Origin: Methyloligella halotolerans
GTDB taxonomy: Bacteria; Pseudomonadota; Alphaproteobacteria; Rhizobiales; Methyloligellaceae
Assembly: GCF_001708935.1 (NCBI RefSeq)
Contig: NZ_MASI01000002.1
Location: 186,001 to 250,000 of the forward strand
Direction: 5' to 3'
DNA length: 64,000 bases
Made by a program: the position numbers and the translations under genes. This document shows positions 47,376-56,557 of the stretch, piece by piece. Under the pieces are notes generated by a model, which was given only the letters and a program-made list of their open reading frames with translations, had not been told where the DNA came from and did not search any database. Every line of letters begins with the position of its first letter. The first letter of the stretch is position 1.

Positions 47376-48827
47376 TTAGTGGGCGATCATGACGTGGCGG
47401 ACGACGGTGTAGTCCTCCAACCCGTAGAGGGACATGTCCTTGCCATAGCCCGACTGCTTCATGCCGCCATGGGGCATCTCGTTGGCGAGCATGAAATGGG
47501 TGTTGATCCAGGTGCAGCCGTATTGGAGACGCGCGGCGGTCTCCATGGCCTTGCCGATATCCGTCGTCCAGACCGATGAGGCGAGACCGTAGTCGGAGTC
47601 GTTCGCCCAGGTGACGGCTTCGTCGACCTCCTTGAAGCGGGTGACCGAGACGACCGGACCGAACACCTCGCGGCGCACGATCTCGTCGGACTGGAGCGCG
47701 CCCGCCACGACGGTGGGCTGATAGAAGAAGCCGCCGCCATCGCCCGGCTTGCCGCCCGCGGTGATCTCGATATGGCTCTGTTCCGACGCACGCTCCACGA
47801 AGCTCGCGACGCGCTCGCGCTGGCGCGCGGAGATCAGCGGGCCGATCTCGTTGGTGGTGTCGTCCTCAGCGCCGTAGACGATCTTGCCGGCGGCGTCGGA
47901 CAGTTCGGCCACCAGCTTCTCGTAGATCTTATCTCCCGCATAGACACGGCAGGCGGCGGTGCAGTCCTGGCCGGCATTGTAGTAGCCGAAGATGCGCAGG
48001 CCCTCGACGACGGCCTCTAGATCGGCGTCGTCATAGACGATGACCGGCGCCTTGCCGCCGAGCTCCAGATGGGTGCGCTTGACCGACTTGGCGGCGGCCT
48101 GGAGCACCTTCTTTCCGGTGGCGATGTCGCCCGTGAGCGAGATCATATTGATCTTGGGATGATTGATCAGGGCGTTGCCGACGGTCTCGCCGCGGCCGAG
48201 CACGATATTCACGACGCCTTCGGGGAGAACCTCGGCGAGGATCTTCGCCATGCGAAGCGCGGTTAGAGGCGTCTGCTCCGACGGCTTGAAGACCATGGTG
48301 TTGCCGCCTGCGATGGCCGGCGCCATCTTCCAGGCCATCATCATGAGGGGGTAGTTCCACGGCGCGATGGAGCCGACGATGCCGATGGGATCGCGGCGGA
48401 TCATGGAGGTATGACCCTCAAGATATTCGCCGGCGGTGGAGCCCGGCATGCAGCGGACGGCGCCTGCGAAGAAGCGGAAGCAATCGACGATGGCCGGGAT
48501 CTCCTCGCCGGTCACCTCGTTGATGGGCTTGCCGCAGTTCAGGGCCTCGAGCTTGGCGAAGGCTTCGGCCTGGGACTCAAGGGCGTCGGCGATCTTGAGG
48601 AGGTAGCCGGAGCGCTCCTGCGGCGTCGTGCGCGACCAGGTTTTGAATGCCTTCTCCGCCGAGGCGACCGCCTTTTCGACCTGGGCTTCGGACGCTTCCG
48701 GAATGTGGAGGATCACCTTGCCCGTCTTCGGGTCGATGATGTCCTCCGCCGTTTCGGAGCCAGCCTCGAAGCTGCCGCCGATGAGCATCTCCGTATCGAC
48801 GGTCGACGTGTCTACTTTGGTATCCAT
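47376..48827 (-). CDS. patD: Gamma-aminobutyraldehyde dehydrogenase
   Basis: A 483-residue NAD-dependent aldehyde dehydrogenase of the PatD/aminobutyraldehyde group. The catalytic Glu lies in HLELGGKAP, the nucleophilic Cys in [12 protein letters not shown] (a short [10 protein letters not shown] typical of PatD), and the NAD motif [10 protein letters not shown] is present. It oxidises 4-aminobutanal from putrescine to GABA. The position 20 bases after a polyamine-type ABC permease gene supports this. ATG 48827 has a strong AAGGAGG site. It could also take other amino-aldehydes. Confidence 0.9.
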   Translation of the reverse strand: MDTKVDTSTVDTEMLIGGSFEAGSETAEDIIDPKTGKVILHIPEASEAQVEKAVASAEKAFKTWSRTTPQERSGYLLKIADALESQAEAFAKLEALNCGKPINEVTGEEIPAIVDCFRFFAGAVRCMPGSTAGEYLEGHTSMIRRDPIGIVGSIAPWNYPLMMMAWKMAPAIAGGNTMVFKPSEQTPLTALRMAKILAEVLPEGVVNIVLGRGETVGNALINHPKINMISLTGDIATGKKVLQAAAKSVKRTHLELGGKAPVIVYDDADLEAVVEGLRIFGYYNAGQDCTAACRVYAGDKIYEKLVAELSDAAGKIVYGAEDDTTNEIGPLISARQRERVASFVERASEQSHIEITAGGKPGDGGGFFYQPTVVAGALQSDEIVRREVFGPVVSVTRFKEVDEAVTWANDSDYGLASSVWTTDIGKAMETAARLQYGCTWINTHFMLANEMPHGGMKQSGYGKDMSLYGLEDYTVVRHVMIAH

Positions 48828-48847
48828 CTTGGGCCTCCTTAAGGGGG

Positions 48848-49663
48848 TTATTTCTCGCGTGCAGCGAGATTGTCGCCGCCCTTGGTCAGGTAGTAGGCGG
48901 CGAGAATCGGGAGGAATGTGACGAGGACGACCACCATGGCCACGACGTTCGTGACGGGGCGCTGGCGCGGACGGACCAGCTCTTCCAGCATCCAGATCGG
49001 CAGGGTGGCCTGCTGGCCCGCGGTGAAGGTGGTGACGATGACCTCGTCGAAGGAGAGGGCGAAAGCAAGCATGCCGCCGGCGAGAAGCGCGGTGGCGATG
49101 TTCGGCATGAGCACGTAGCGCAGGGTTTGGAAGCCGTTTGCTCCGAGGTCCATGGAGGCCTCGATCAGATTCCCGGAGGTGCGGCGGAAACGGGCGACGG
49201 CGTTGTTGTAGACGACCACGATGCAGAACGTGGCGTGACCCAGCACGATGGTCCAGAACGAGAAGGGAATGTCCGCCAGGTTGAAGGCCGAACGGAGCGC
49301 GATACCGGTGATGATGCCCGGCAGAGCGATGGGCAGGATCACCAGAAGCGAAATGGACTCACGGCCGAAGAACTTGCTGCGCGAGACGGCGGCGGCGCAA
49401 AGGGTGCCAAGCACGAGCGCGCCCGCGGTGGAAACGGCGGCGACGCGCACGGAGAGCCAGAGCGCCTGCCAGACATCGGCGCGGTTCCATGTGACCTCCA
49501 GCCAGCGAAGCGTGAAGCCCGGGGGGGGCCACTGATAGGACTTCTCCTCCGTGGTGAAGGCGTAGACGAAGATCAGCAGGATCGGCAGGTGCATGAAGAG
49601 CAGGCCTGCCGCAGCGGCGATCTTGAGGGTCAGGGGCGACCGCGTGTTGGGGTCAGAGCGCAT
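48848..49663 (-). CDS. Polyamine-type ABC transporter permease (PotC/PotI-like)
   Basis: A 271-residue inner-membrane permease with six helices. The ATPase-contact EAA loop reads [22 protein letters not shown], as in the spermidine/putrescine family. The start ATG 49663 overlaps the previous permease gene by 11 bases, so translation is probably coupled. It is the fourth gene of the binding protein - ATPase - permease - permease - dehydrogenase operon. Confidence 0.93.
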   Translation of the reverse strand: MRSDPNTRSPLTLKIAAAAGLLFMHLPILLIFVYAFTTEEKSYQWPPPGFTLRWLEVTWNRADVWQALWLSVRVAAVSTAGALVLGTLCAAAVSRSKFFGRESISLLVILPIALPGIITGIALRSAFNLADIPFSFWTIVLGHATFCIVVVYNNAVARFRRTSGNLIEASMDLGANGFQTLRYVLMPNIATALLAGGMLAFALSFDEVIVTTFTAGQQATLPIWMLEELVRPRQRPVTNVVAMVVVLVTFLPILAAYYLTKGGDNLAAREK

Positions 49664-50603
49664 CGAAAGCCCCCATGCGTTTCGCCATCCAGAGATAGAA
49701 GCCCATGATGACCATCGGCACGATGGTGAAGGCGGCGGCGAGTGGGATATTCCCCGCCGTGCCCTGCTGGGCGTAGACGACCTGGCCGATGAAATAGCGC
49801 GAAGAGCCGATGACGCCGGGCACGATGTAATCGCCCAAGGTCAGGGAGAAGGTGAAGATCGAGCCAGCAATGGCGCCGGGAAGCGCCAGGGGGAAGATGA
49901 CGTTCCAAAAGGTCTCGCTCGGCTTCGCGCCGAGGTCGGAGGAGGCTTCCAGCAGATTGTCCGGCACGCGCTCCAGGGAGGCTTGGAGCGGCAGGATCAT
50001 GTAGGGCAGCCAGATATAGACGAAGACCAGGAAGGTGCCGGTGTAGCTGATCGAGAGGGAATGCCCGCCGATCACGGGAAGCGAGAGATACGCATCCATC
50101 AGCCAGTAGAGATGCAGCTTGTGGAAGATCCAGTTGAGGATGCCTTCCTGGGCTAGGATCAGCTTCCAGGCGTAGATCTTCACCAGATAGCTCGACCAGA
50201 GCGGGAGCATGACCCCGAGATAGAACAGGGCCTTCCATTTCCCCCGGGCGTAGCGGGCGGCGTAGTAGGCAATGGGAAATGCGATGATGGCCGAGGCGAT
50301 GGTGACGCTCGCGGCCATCAGCACCGTGCGGACGATGATGTCGATATTGGCCGGTGTGGTGAACAGCTCCCGGTAGGTGTCGAGGGTGAAGCTGTAATCG
50401 ATCCGGCCCGTGAAATGATCGATGGAGAAGAAGCTCTGGGCCAGCAGGGCGAGGAGCGAGCCGAGATAGACGATGCCGAGCCACAGCAGCGGCGGCGTCA
50501 GCAGCAGGAAAAGCAGAAGCGTCGGGTGGCGCCAAAACGCATCCGATGCAGCGCCCGACGGACCGGAACGTGGCGGGAGGATTGCTGCGTTCGCGGTGCT
50601 CAC
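49653..50603 (-). CDS. Polyamine-type ABC transporter permease (PotB/PotH-like)
   Basis: A 316-residue permease with six helices and an N-terminal extension. The EAA motif is [25 protein letters not shown]. It overlaps the ATPase gene by four bases (ATGA) and the next permease by 11. Together the two permeases form the membrane channel of the importer. Confidence 0.93.
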   Translation of the reverse strand: MSTANAAILPPRSGPSGAASDAFWRHPTLLLFLLLTPPLLWLGIVYLGSLLALLAQSFFSIDHFTGRIDYSFTLDTYRELFTTPANIDIIVRTVLMAASVTIASAIIAFPIAYYAARYARGKWKALFYLGVMLPLWSSYLVKIYAWKLILAQEGILNWIFHKLHLYWLMDAYLSLPVIGGHSLSISYTGTFLVFVYIWLPYMILPLQASLERVPDNLLEASSDLGAKPSETFWNVIFPLALPGAIAGSIFTFSLTLGDYIVPGVIGSSRYFIGQVVYAQQGTAGNIPLAAAFTIVPMVIMGFYLWMAKRMGAFDAL

Positions 50604-51619
50604 GCTTCATCCTCCATCAGATGCAGATCCGACTTGTTCCAGGAGATGCGCACCTCGTCGCCCTCCGCCGGCAATTTGGCGCCGGCAGGAATGAGGGCGT
50701 TGATCTCGCGCCCTCCGACATCGAAGACGCAGCGGTACTGGGAGCCGAGATAGCTGCTGGAGACCAGGGTCGCCTCGTGGCCGCCGGACTTCACCAGACG
50801 CACAGCCTCGGGGCGAAGGCTCGACCAGCAGCGTTCGCCGGCGACACGCTCGGTGAACTCAGGCGGCAGCACGTTCGACGAGCCGACAAAATCGGCGACG
50901 AAGCGCGAGCGGGGCTTGCGATAAATGTCTTCAGGAGTGCCGACCTGCCGGATACGGCCGCTGTCGAAGACGGCTATGCGGTCGGCCATGGACAGCGCCT
51001 CACCCTGATCGTGGGTGACGAAGACGAAGGTGATGCCTAGGCGCTTCTGGAGATCCTTGAGCTCTTCCTGCATCTGCTCGCGCAGCTTCAGGTCGAGGGC
51101 GCCCAGGGGCTCGTCAAGCAAGAGGACCTTGGGTTTGTTGACCAAGGCCCGGGCGAGAGCGACCCGCTGGCGCTGGCCGCCGGAAAGCTTCGCGGGGCTG
51201 CGGTCGCCGTAACCGGGAAGCTTCACCAGCTCCAGCATCTCTTCGGCGGTGGCGCGGCGCTCGTTCTTCGACACACCCTTCATCTTCAGCCCGTAGGCGA
51301 CGTTGTCGATGACCGAGAGATGGGGGAAGAGGGCGTAGTCCTGGAACACCGTATTGACGTTCCGGCGATAGGGCGGGATGCCCTCGGCGCGCTCTCCGAA
51401 GATCTCGATATGGCCGGTGGTCGGGCGCTCGAAGCCTGCGATCAGGCGGAGAGACGTCGTCTTGCCCGACCCCGACGGGCCGAGGAGAGCGAAGAACTCG
51501 CCTTCACGAATCTCCAGGTCGAGCCCATCGACGGCGCGGATCTCTCCGTAGTGGCGAGAGACGTTTATGAAGCTGACGGCGGATGTCACAGCGGCAGTGC
51601 TCGCCTTCGCGGATTGCAC
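50600..51619 (-). CDS. Polyamine-type ABC transporter ATP-binding protein (PotA/PotG-like)
   Basis: A 339-residue ATPase. Walker A is GPSGSGKTT (about residue 47), the signature [15 protein letters not shown] and Walker [13 protein letters not shown] follow, then the switch His in VFVTHDQ. A C-terminal TOBE domain (about 265-339) is present. It energises the importer. The start is GTG 51619; the first roughly 15 residues are Ala/Ser-rich and homology begins at [11 protein letters not shown]. It lies 94 bases after the binding-protein gene. Confidence 0.94.
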   Translation of the reverse strand: MQSAKASTAAVTSAVSFINVSRHYGEIRAVDGLDLEIREGEFFALLGPSGSGKTTSLRLIAGFERPTTGHIEIFGERAEGIPPYRRNVNTVFQDYALFPHLSVIDNVAYGLKMKGVSKNERRATAEEMLELVKLPGYGDRSPAKLSGGQRQRVALARALVNKPKVLLLDEPLGALDLKLREQMQEELKDLQKRLGITFVFVTHDQGEALSMADRIAVFDSGRIRQVGTPEDIYRKPRSRFVADFVGSSNVLPPEFTERVAGERCWSSLRPEAVRLVKSGGHEATLVSSSYLGSQYRCVFDVGGREINALIPAGAKLPAEGDEVRISWNKSDLHLMEDEA

Positions 51620-51713
51620 GGAACGTTTGGCAGAAGTCTCGGCGCGGCGGGCGGGCCGGATGCCTTCAGGCTCGTTCGCCTGGACGTCCGGCCCGCCGAC
51701 CCGAGCGTCGGGA

Positions 51714-52883
51714 TCAGCGTCCGCCGATCACACCGATGTAGTCCGAGACCCAGCGGTAGTAGGGAACGCACTCGTCCTGGCTGTCGCAATCGGCGACAGG
51801 GGTACGCCAGAAGCTGATCTTCTCGAAATCGTCGAAGCCGTTTGTGGCGCAGCCCTCCTCGCCGAGGAGCTCATTGCCCTTACAGGCGGCCGGAACGGTC
51901 GGCACGGAGCCGAACCACGCGGCGAGATCGCCCTGCACCTTCTTGTCGAGGGAATGCTCGAGCCACTTATAGGCGCAGTTCGGATGGGCGGCATTTACAT
52001 GCATCATGGTGGTATCGGCCCAGCCGGTGGCGCCTTCCTCCGGGATCGTGGAGGCGACGGGCTGATCCTCGCTCTTCAGCAGGTTGACCTGGAACGGCCA
52101 AGAGCTGGAGGCAACCACGCCTTCGTTCTTGACGTCATCGATCTGGATCATGGCGTCGTGCCAGTAACGGCCGACGAGCTTGCGCTGCTCACGCAGGAGA
52201 TCGAGGGCGGCCTTGTATTGCTCCTCGTTCAGCTCGTAGGGATCCTCGATGCCGAGCTCGGGCTTGTGCTTCATCAGATAAAGCGCGGCGTCGGCGACGT
52301 AGATGGGACCGTCGTAAGCCTGGACGCGGCCCTTGTTGGACTTGCCGTCGGGAAGCTCCTGCTCCTCGAACACCACGTTCCAGCTCTTGGGCGCTTCCTT
52401 GAAGACGTCGGTATTGTAGAGCAGCACGTTCGGGCCCCACTGATAGGGCACGCCGTAATGCGTGCCGTCGACCGTATGCCAGGGGGCATCCTTCAGACGG
52501 TCGTCGACGGTCTTCCAGCTCGGGATGAGGTCGACATTGATGGGCTGGACGCGTTCGCCGGCCACAAGGCGGAGCGAGGCGTCGCCGGAGGCGGTCACGA
52601 GATCGAAGCCGCCTTCGTTCATCAGGGCGACCATCTCGTCGGAGGTGTTGGCGGTCTTCACATTGACCTTGCAGCCGGTCTCCTCCTCGAATTTGGTGAC
52701 CCAGTCATAGCCTTTGTCGGTCTCGCCGCGCTCGATGTAACCCGGCCAGGCGACGATGGAGACTTCACCCTCGCCTTCGCCGATTTCCTTGACCATATCG
52801 GCCGCCGCGAACGCGACGGTGGTCTGACCCATGAAGGCCGTGATGGCCACGAGGGCCGTGCAGCTCTTGAAAAAACGGTTCAT
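51714..52883 (-). CDS. ABC transporter periplasmic substrate-binding protein, polyamine (PotD/PotF) type
   Basis: A 389-residue secreted protein. Signal peptide of about 27 residues ([17 protein letters not shown]...AFAA). The mature part has the family pattern [37 protein letters not shown] and [15 protein letters not shown], with an aromatic-rich [17 protein letters not shown]. Putrescine or a related amine is likely from the linked dehydrogenase. ATG 52883 with GGGAG upstream is the start; the longer frame from 53015 lies over the regulatory region. First gene of the operon. Confidence 0.9.
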   Translation of the reverse strand: MNRFFKSCTALVAITAFMGQTTVAFAAADMVKEIGEGEGEVSIVAWPGYIERGETDKGYDWVTKFEEETGCKVNVKTANTSDEMVALMNEGGFDLVTASGDASLRLVAGERVQPINVDLIPSWKTVDDRLKDAPWHTVDGTHYGVPYQWGPNVLLYNTDVFKEAPKSWNVVFEEQELPDGKSNKGRVQAYDGPIYVADAALYLMKHKPELGIEDPYELNEEQYKAALDLLREQRKLVGRYWHDAMIQIDDVKNEGVVASSSWPFQVNLLKSEDQPVASTIPEEGATGWADTTMMHVNAAHPNCAYKWLEHSLDKKVQGDLAAWFGSVPTVPAACKGNELLGEEGCATNGFDDFEKISFWRTPVADCDSQDECVPYYRWVSDYIGVIGGR

Positions 52884-52991
52884 ACGCAACGTCTCCCAGC
52901 TTGCGGCACCCGTATTGCGGGTACGCTCGTTATCCTGGGTCCAAAGGGTACGCCCCCAAGCCGCGTTCGCAAATTCAATTAAAAGAACGGC

Positions 52992-53012
52992 GGTATCGGA
53001 TTTTCCGATACC
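52992..53012. promoter_or_regulatory. LysR-type operator upstream of the polyamine ABC operon
   Basis: GGTATCGGA-TTT-TCCGATACC is a perfect 9-base-arm dyad and contains both ATC-N9-GAT and T-N11-A, the classic LysR box. It lies 109 bases before the binding-protein start and 63 bases after the end of the LysR gene. It could instead be a weak LysR terminator hairpin on the minus strand, but no T-run follows directly. Confidence 0.6.
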
Positions 53013-53074
53013 CAATCTCTTCGTTTAGAAGGGGGACGGTCGAGGAGGGAAGGTTGAAAGCCAGCGCAGCCGCG

Positions 53075-54025
53075 CTACCGCAGCATTCGCTGGGCTTGGG
53101 CGACTCCGATGAAATCGCGGGCAGCCCGTGGCAAGGGGGAGCCTTTCCGCCAGACGATGCCGACCTGGACGACCGGCAAACGGCCGGAGACGTCCCGGCT
53201 TTCGATGCGGTCGCCTTCCAGGGACCAGGGCCGGTAGACGAGGTCCGGGAGGAGCGCCACGCCGGCGCCTGTCGCGACAAGGCTGCGGACGGCCTCCACG
53301 GAGCGGGTGCGGAAAGCGACCCGGGGCTTGGTGCCCAGGGCGCTTAGGAGCTTGGCGGTCGCCTCCTCGATCTCCTCCATGTTGAGCATGATCAGGGGTT
53401 CGGCGGTGATGTCGGTGAGTTGGACGCTCTCGGCCGTGCTCAGGGGGTGGCCGAGAGGAAGCCAGAGCCGGTAGGGCGAGACTTCCAGAATCTCAGCCTG
53501 GAGGGCGAGCCGGTCGCGCAAGGACGATATCACGGTGATGGCGACGTCGAGCTCGCCGCCGATCAGAAGATGCTCGAGATACTCGCCGCTATCCTCGATG
53601 GCCGTGACTTCGACAGCCGGAAAGGCGCGCTGGAATCGGGCGAGGATATCGGAAAGCACATAGCCCGCGACAAGGGACGTGACGCCGAGATGGAGAGAGC
53701 CGCCTTCCGTGTTCTCGTCCTGGCTGAAGGCATGGCGGGCATCGGAGACCTGGGCGAGGATACCGGTCGAATGGCGCAGGAACTGGTGGCCCTTATGGGT
53801 GATGTTCAGCCCGCGCGAATGGCGTTCGAACAGGGTCACGCCGAGATCGCGCTCCAGCTCCTTGACCGCTTCCGTTATGGCGCTTTGGGAAATGGACAGG
53901 GATTGCGCCGCCTTGGAGATGCTGCCCTTGTCGGCGACGGCAACGAAATATTGCAGCTGGCGAAGGGTGAAGGCCACGGCGGTCCCGCAAGAACGGATGG
54001 GCAGACGGATCGGATTTCGGTCCAT
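53075..54025 (-). CDS. LysR family transcriptional regulator
   Basis: A 316-residue regulator. The N-terminal helix-turn-helix (LRQLQYFVAVADKGSISKAAQSLSISQSAITEAVKELE) is followed by a two-subdomain effector region. It lies on the same strand as, and directly upstream of, the polyamine ABC operon, and it diverges from eutBC; it may control either or both. ATG 54025 gives 16 residues before the usual start; GTG 53977 (AFTLRQLQYF) is an equally good candidate. No inducer can be named. Confidence 0.88.
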   Translation of the reverse strand: MDRNPIRLPIRSCGTAVAFTLRQLQYFVAVADKGSISKAAQSLSISQSAITEAVKELERDLGVTLFERHSRGLNITHKGHQFLRHSTGILAQVSDARHAFSQDENTEGGSLHLGVTSLVAGYVLSDILARFQRAFPAVEVTAIEDSGEYLEHLLIGGELDVAITVISSLRDRLALQAEILEVSPYRLWLPLGHPLSTAESVQLTDITAEPLIMLNMEEIEEATAKLLSALGTKPRVAFRTRSVEAVRSLVATGAGVALLPDLVYRPWSLEGDRIESRDVSGRLPVVQVGIVWRKGSPLPRAARDFIGVAQAQRMLR

Positions 54026-54214
54026 CCTACTGCAATTCCGCCCTCGCGTTCGATCATCGTTGTCAATCGCGCGGCGGATCTGGAGGCGCGCTCATGCCGG
54101 GAGTTTGAGCATTCTGCGCGAGATTGCCGCTTGAGCTTCCACGGATTCGTGGTTTCCTATTGGGGGATGCATCCATTTCCGGCGTCGGTCGTTAGACCTT
54201 TCGAGGACGACACC
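54026..54214. other. Divergent LysR / eutB intergenic region
   Basis: 189 bases. It should contain the promoters of both genes. A small dyad CCACG-GATT-CGTGG lies at 54139-54152. I looked for a cobalamin riboswitch, since the lyase downstream uses adenosylcobalamin, and saw no B12-box-like element. No gene is seen. Confidence 0.35.
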
Positions 54215-55579
54215 ATGGGTCAGTCAGAACCGCTCAAGACACTTCTCGCCAAAGCCTCGCCTGCGCGCTCCGGCGATTTCCTGGCCGAGATCGCCGCGGA
54301 GAGCCAGGAAGAACGGGTGAAGGCGCAGCGGCGCCTCGCCGATACGACCCTTCAGGACATTCTCGACGAACCGCTGATCGATCCCGACGAGGACGAAGTC
54401 TCCGCGCTGATCTACGCGCAGCACGACGGGGACGCGTTCGCCGCGATCTCCAACTGGTCGGTCGGCGAGTTCCGCGAGTGGCTGCTGTCGGAAAATGCGA
54501 CCACCGACGCCATCTCGGATCTGAAATGGGCCCTGACGCCGGAGATGGTCGCCGCCGTCTCCAAGATCATGCGCAACCAGGATCTCATCGCGGTGGCCAG
54601 GAAGCGTCCCGTGGTCAGCAAGTTCCGCACGACAGTGGGCCTGCCCGGACATCTTTCCGTGCGCATCCAGCCGAACCATCCGACCGACGATCCGAAGGGC
54701 GTGGCCGCTTCCATCGTGGACGGGCTGCAGTTCGGCTGCGGGGATGCGGTGATCGGCATCAACCCCGCGACGGACAGCCCGGCCGCCATGCGGCGCCTGC
54801 TGGAGCTGATCGAGGAGCTGCGCCTACGTCTGGAGTGCCCGGTGCAGTCCTGCGTGCTGGCCCATGTGACCACGGCGATCGATTGCATGAAGCGCGGCGC
54901 GCCGGTCGATCTCGTCTTTCAATCCATCGCGGGCTCCCAGAAGGCCAACTCGTCCTTCGGCATCAATCTCGCCATGCTGAAGGAAGCGCGGGAAGCGGCG
55001 CTGTCGCTCGACCGCGGGACGGTCGGCAATAACGTGATGTATTTCGAGACCGGCCAGGGCGCGGCTCTGTCGGCGGACGCCCATCACGGCATCGATCAGC
55101 AGACCATGGAAGCGCGGGCCTACGCGGTGGCGCGGGAATACGAGCCGCTGCTGGTGAACACGGTGGTGGGCTTCATCGGGCCGGAATATCTCTATGACGG
55201 CAAGGAGATCATCCGGGCCGGGCTGGAGGATCATTTCTGCGGCAAGCTGCTCGGCGTCCCCATGGGTGTGGACGTCTGCTACACCAACCATGCCGAGGCC
55301 GATCAGGACGACATGGACAATCTGCTGACGCTGCTGGGCGTTGCGGGGGTCAACTTCATCATGGGTGTGCCGGGCTCGGACGACATCATGCTGAATTACC
55401 AGTCCACCTCCTATCACGACGCTGCCTATATCCGCGAAGTGCTGAACCTGAAGGCGGCGCCGGAATTCGAAGACTGGATGCGCCGGGTCGGGCTCTTCGA
55501 CGAGACCGGGCATCTGCTTCCCCAGAGCCACGAGGACTCCGCGCGGCTCCTCGGCAAGGCCGATCTGGAGGCCGCCTAG
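54215..55579 (+). CDS. eutB: Ethanolamine ammonia-lyase large subunit
   Basis: A 454-residue subunit of the adenosylcobalamin-dependent lyase that converts ethanolamine to acetaldehyde and ammonia. Conserved segments are VRIQPNHPTDDP, INPATDSP, CVLAHVTTAIDCM, FQSIAGSQKAN, FETGQGAALSADAHHG and the C-terminal VNFIMGVPGSDDIMLNYQSTS. The length equals the family norm. The start ATG 54215 is set by homology; the frame extends far upstream over the LysR gene, but that part is not coding. The small-subunit gene begins directly after the stop. Confidence 0.97.
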   Translation: MGQSEPLKTLLAKASPARSGDFLAEIAAESQEERVKAQRRLADTTLQDILDEPLIDPDEDEVSALIYAQHDGDAFAAISNWSVGEFREWLLSENATTDAISDLKWALTPEMVAAVSKIMRNQDLIAVARKRPVVSKFRTTVGLPGHLSVRIQPNHPTDDPKGVAASIVDGLQFGCGDAVIGINPATDSPAAMRRLLELIEELRLRLECPVQSCVLAHVTTAIDCMKRGAPVDLVFQSIAGSQKANSSFGINLAMLKEAREAALSLDRGTVGNNVMYFETGQGAALSADAHHGIDQQTMEARAYAVAREYEPLLVNTVVGFIGPEYLYDGKEIIRAGLEDHFCGKLLGVPMGVDVCYTNHAEADQDDMDNLLTLLGVAGVNFIMGVPGSDDIMLNYQSTSYHDAAYIREVLNLKAAPEFEDWMRRVGLFDETGHLLPQSHEDSARLLGKADLEAA

Positions 55580-56392
55580 GTGGCCGACAAACCCGTCCCG
55601 ACCGACAAAAAACGCGTCGCGCCCTCGGGCCATCCGCTTGCACCCCTAAAGCGCTACACGGACGCGCGGATCGGGCTGGGACGTTTCGGGGCCGGCTTGC
55701 CGACATCGGCTCATCTCGACTTTGCCGAGGCTCACGCGCGGGCCCGGGATGCGGTGCATGCGGAGTTCGATGAGGCAGCCCTGGAGACGGCGCTGGCCGA
55801 CACGGGGCTTCCGGTGGTTCGCGTGAAGAGCCAGGCGGAAGACCGGGCGACCTACCTGCGGCGTCCCGATCTAGGCCGGAAGCTGAGCGGCGACTCGGCG
55901 AAGTTCCTGACCGAGATGAAGGAGGGCGACGGGTACGATATCGTCATCATCATCTCGGAAGGGCTCTCGGCCCATGCGGTGAACACCTATGGGGCGGAGA
56001 CGGCCAAGGCGCTGATCGGCGATTTGCCGAAGGATGCGAATATCGCGCCGATCGTGCTGGCATCACAAGGCAGGGTGGCCTTGTCGGATCCGATCGGCCA
56101 GGCCCTCGGCGCGAAGCTTGCGGTGATCCTGATCGGGGAGCGGCCGGGTCTTTCGGCGGCGGACAGCCTCGGCGCCTATCTGACCTACGACCCGAAGCCG
56201 GGGCGGAACGACGCCGACCGGAACTGCATCTCCAATATCCGCAAAGGCGGCATCAGCCCGGAGGAGGCGGCGAAGAAGATCGCCTGGCTCACGGCGCGCG
56301 CCTTCGAGCTCGGTCTTTCCGGCACCAAGCTGAAAGACGATGCGGAGGATCAGCTGGAGGGCGGTTCGCAGGAAGCTTTGCCTGAGGAGTAA
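55580..56392 (+). CDS. eutC: Ethanolamine ammonia-lyase small subunit
   Basis: A 270-residue EutC that completes the cobalamin-binding lyase. The core LKRYTDARIGLGRFGAGLPTSAHLDFAEAHARARDAV is diagnostic, and IVIIISEGLSAHAV, VLIGERPGLSAADSLGAYLTY and RNCISNIRKGG also match. The GTG start follows the eutB TAG with no gap, so the two are translated together. The C-terminus has an acidic tail of about 20 residues. No reactivase eutA, permease or microcompartment gene is in the window. Confidence 0.96.
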   Translation: MADKPVPTDKKRVAPSGHPLAPLKRYTDARIGLGRFGAGLPTSAHLDFAEAHARARDAVHAEFDEAALETALADTGLPVVRVKSQAEDRATYLRRPDLGRKLSGDSAKFLTEMKEGDGYDIVIIISEGLSAHAVNTYGAETAKALIGDLPKDANIAPIVLASQGRVALSDPIGQALGAKLAVILIGERPGLSAADSLGAYLTYDPKPGRNDADRNCISNIRKGGISPEEAAKKIAWLTARAFELGLSGTKLKDDAEDQLEGGSQEALPEE

Positions 56393-56420
56393 CGGGGAAG
56401 GAGCGGCCACTCGCTCCGCC

Positions 56421-56516
56421 GTCATGCCCGGCCTTGTGCCGGGCATCCATAACCCCAGTGCCAGAACTTCACCCGACGTGTTCATGGATCACCGGGACAA
56501 GCCCGGTGATGACGAC
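56421..56516. repeat. Alphaproteobacterial extragenic palindromic repeat
   Basis: Two hairpins are arranged as an inverted pair. GTCATGCCCGGCCTTGTGCC begins the first, with arms ATGCCCGGC/GCCGGGCAT. The second, ACCGGGACAAGCCCGGTGAT, is near-palindromic and ends GATGACG, mirroring the opening GTCAT. This pattern is widespread between genes in Rhizobiales and related orders. It sits in the convergent gap after eutC and may also help to end transcripts from both sides. Confidence 0.75.
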
Positions 56517-56557
56517 CGTTGTGAAGCAGATTCGGAAAGACCAAGCACGCGCTTGAG

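Noticed and set aside
54026..54214. Cobalamin riboswitch upstream of eutB
   Set aside because: No B12-box-like sequence or long structured leader can be recognised in the 189 bases.
53420..54214. Long N-terminal extension of eutB
   Set aside because: It lies antisense to the LysR gene; EutB homology and normal length begin at ATG 54215.
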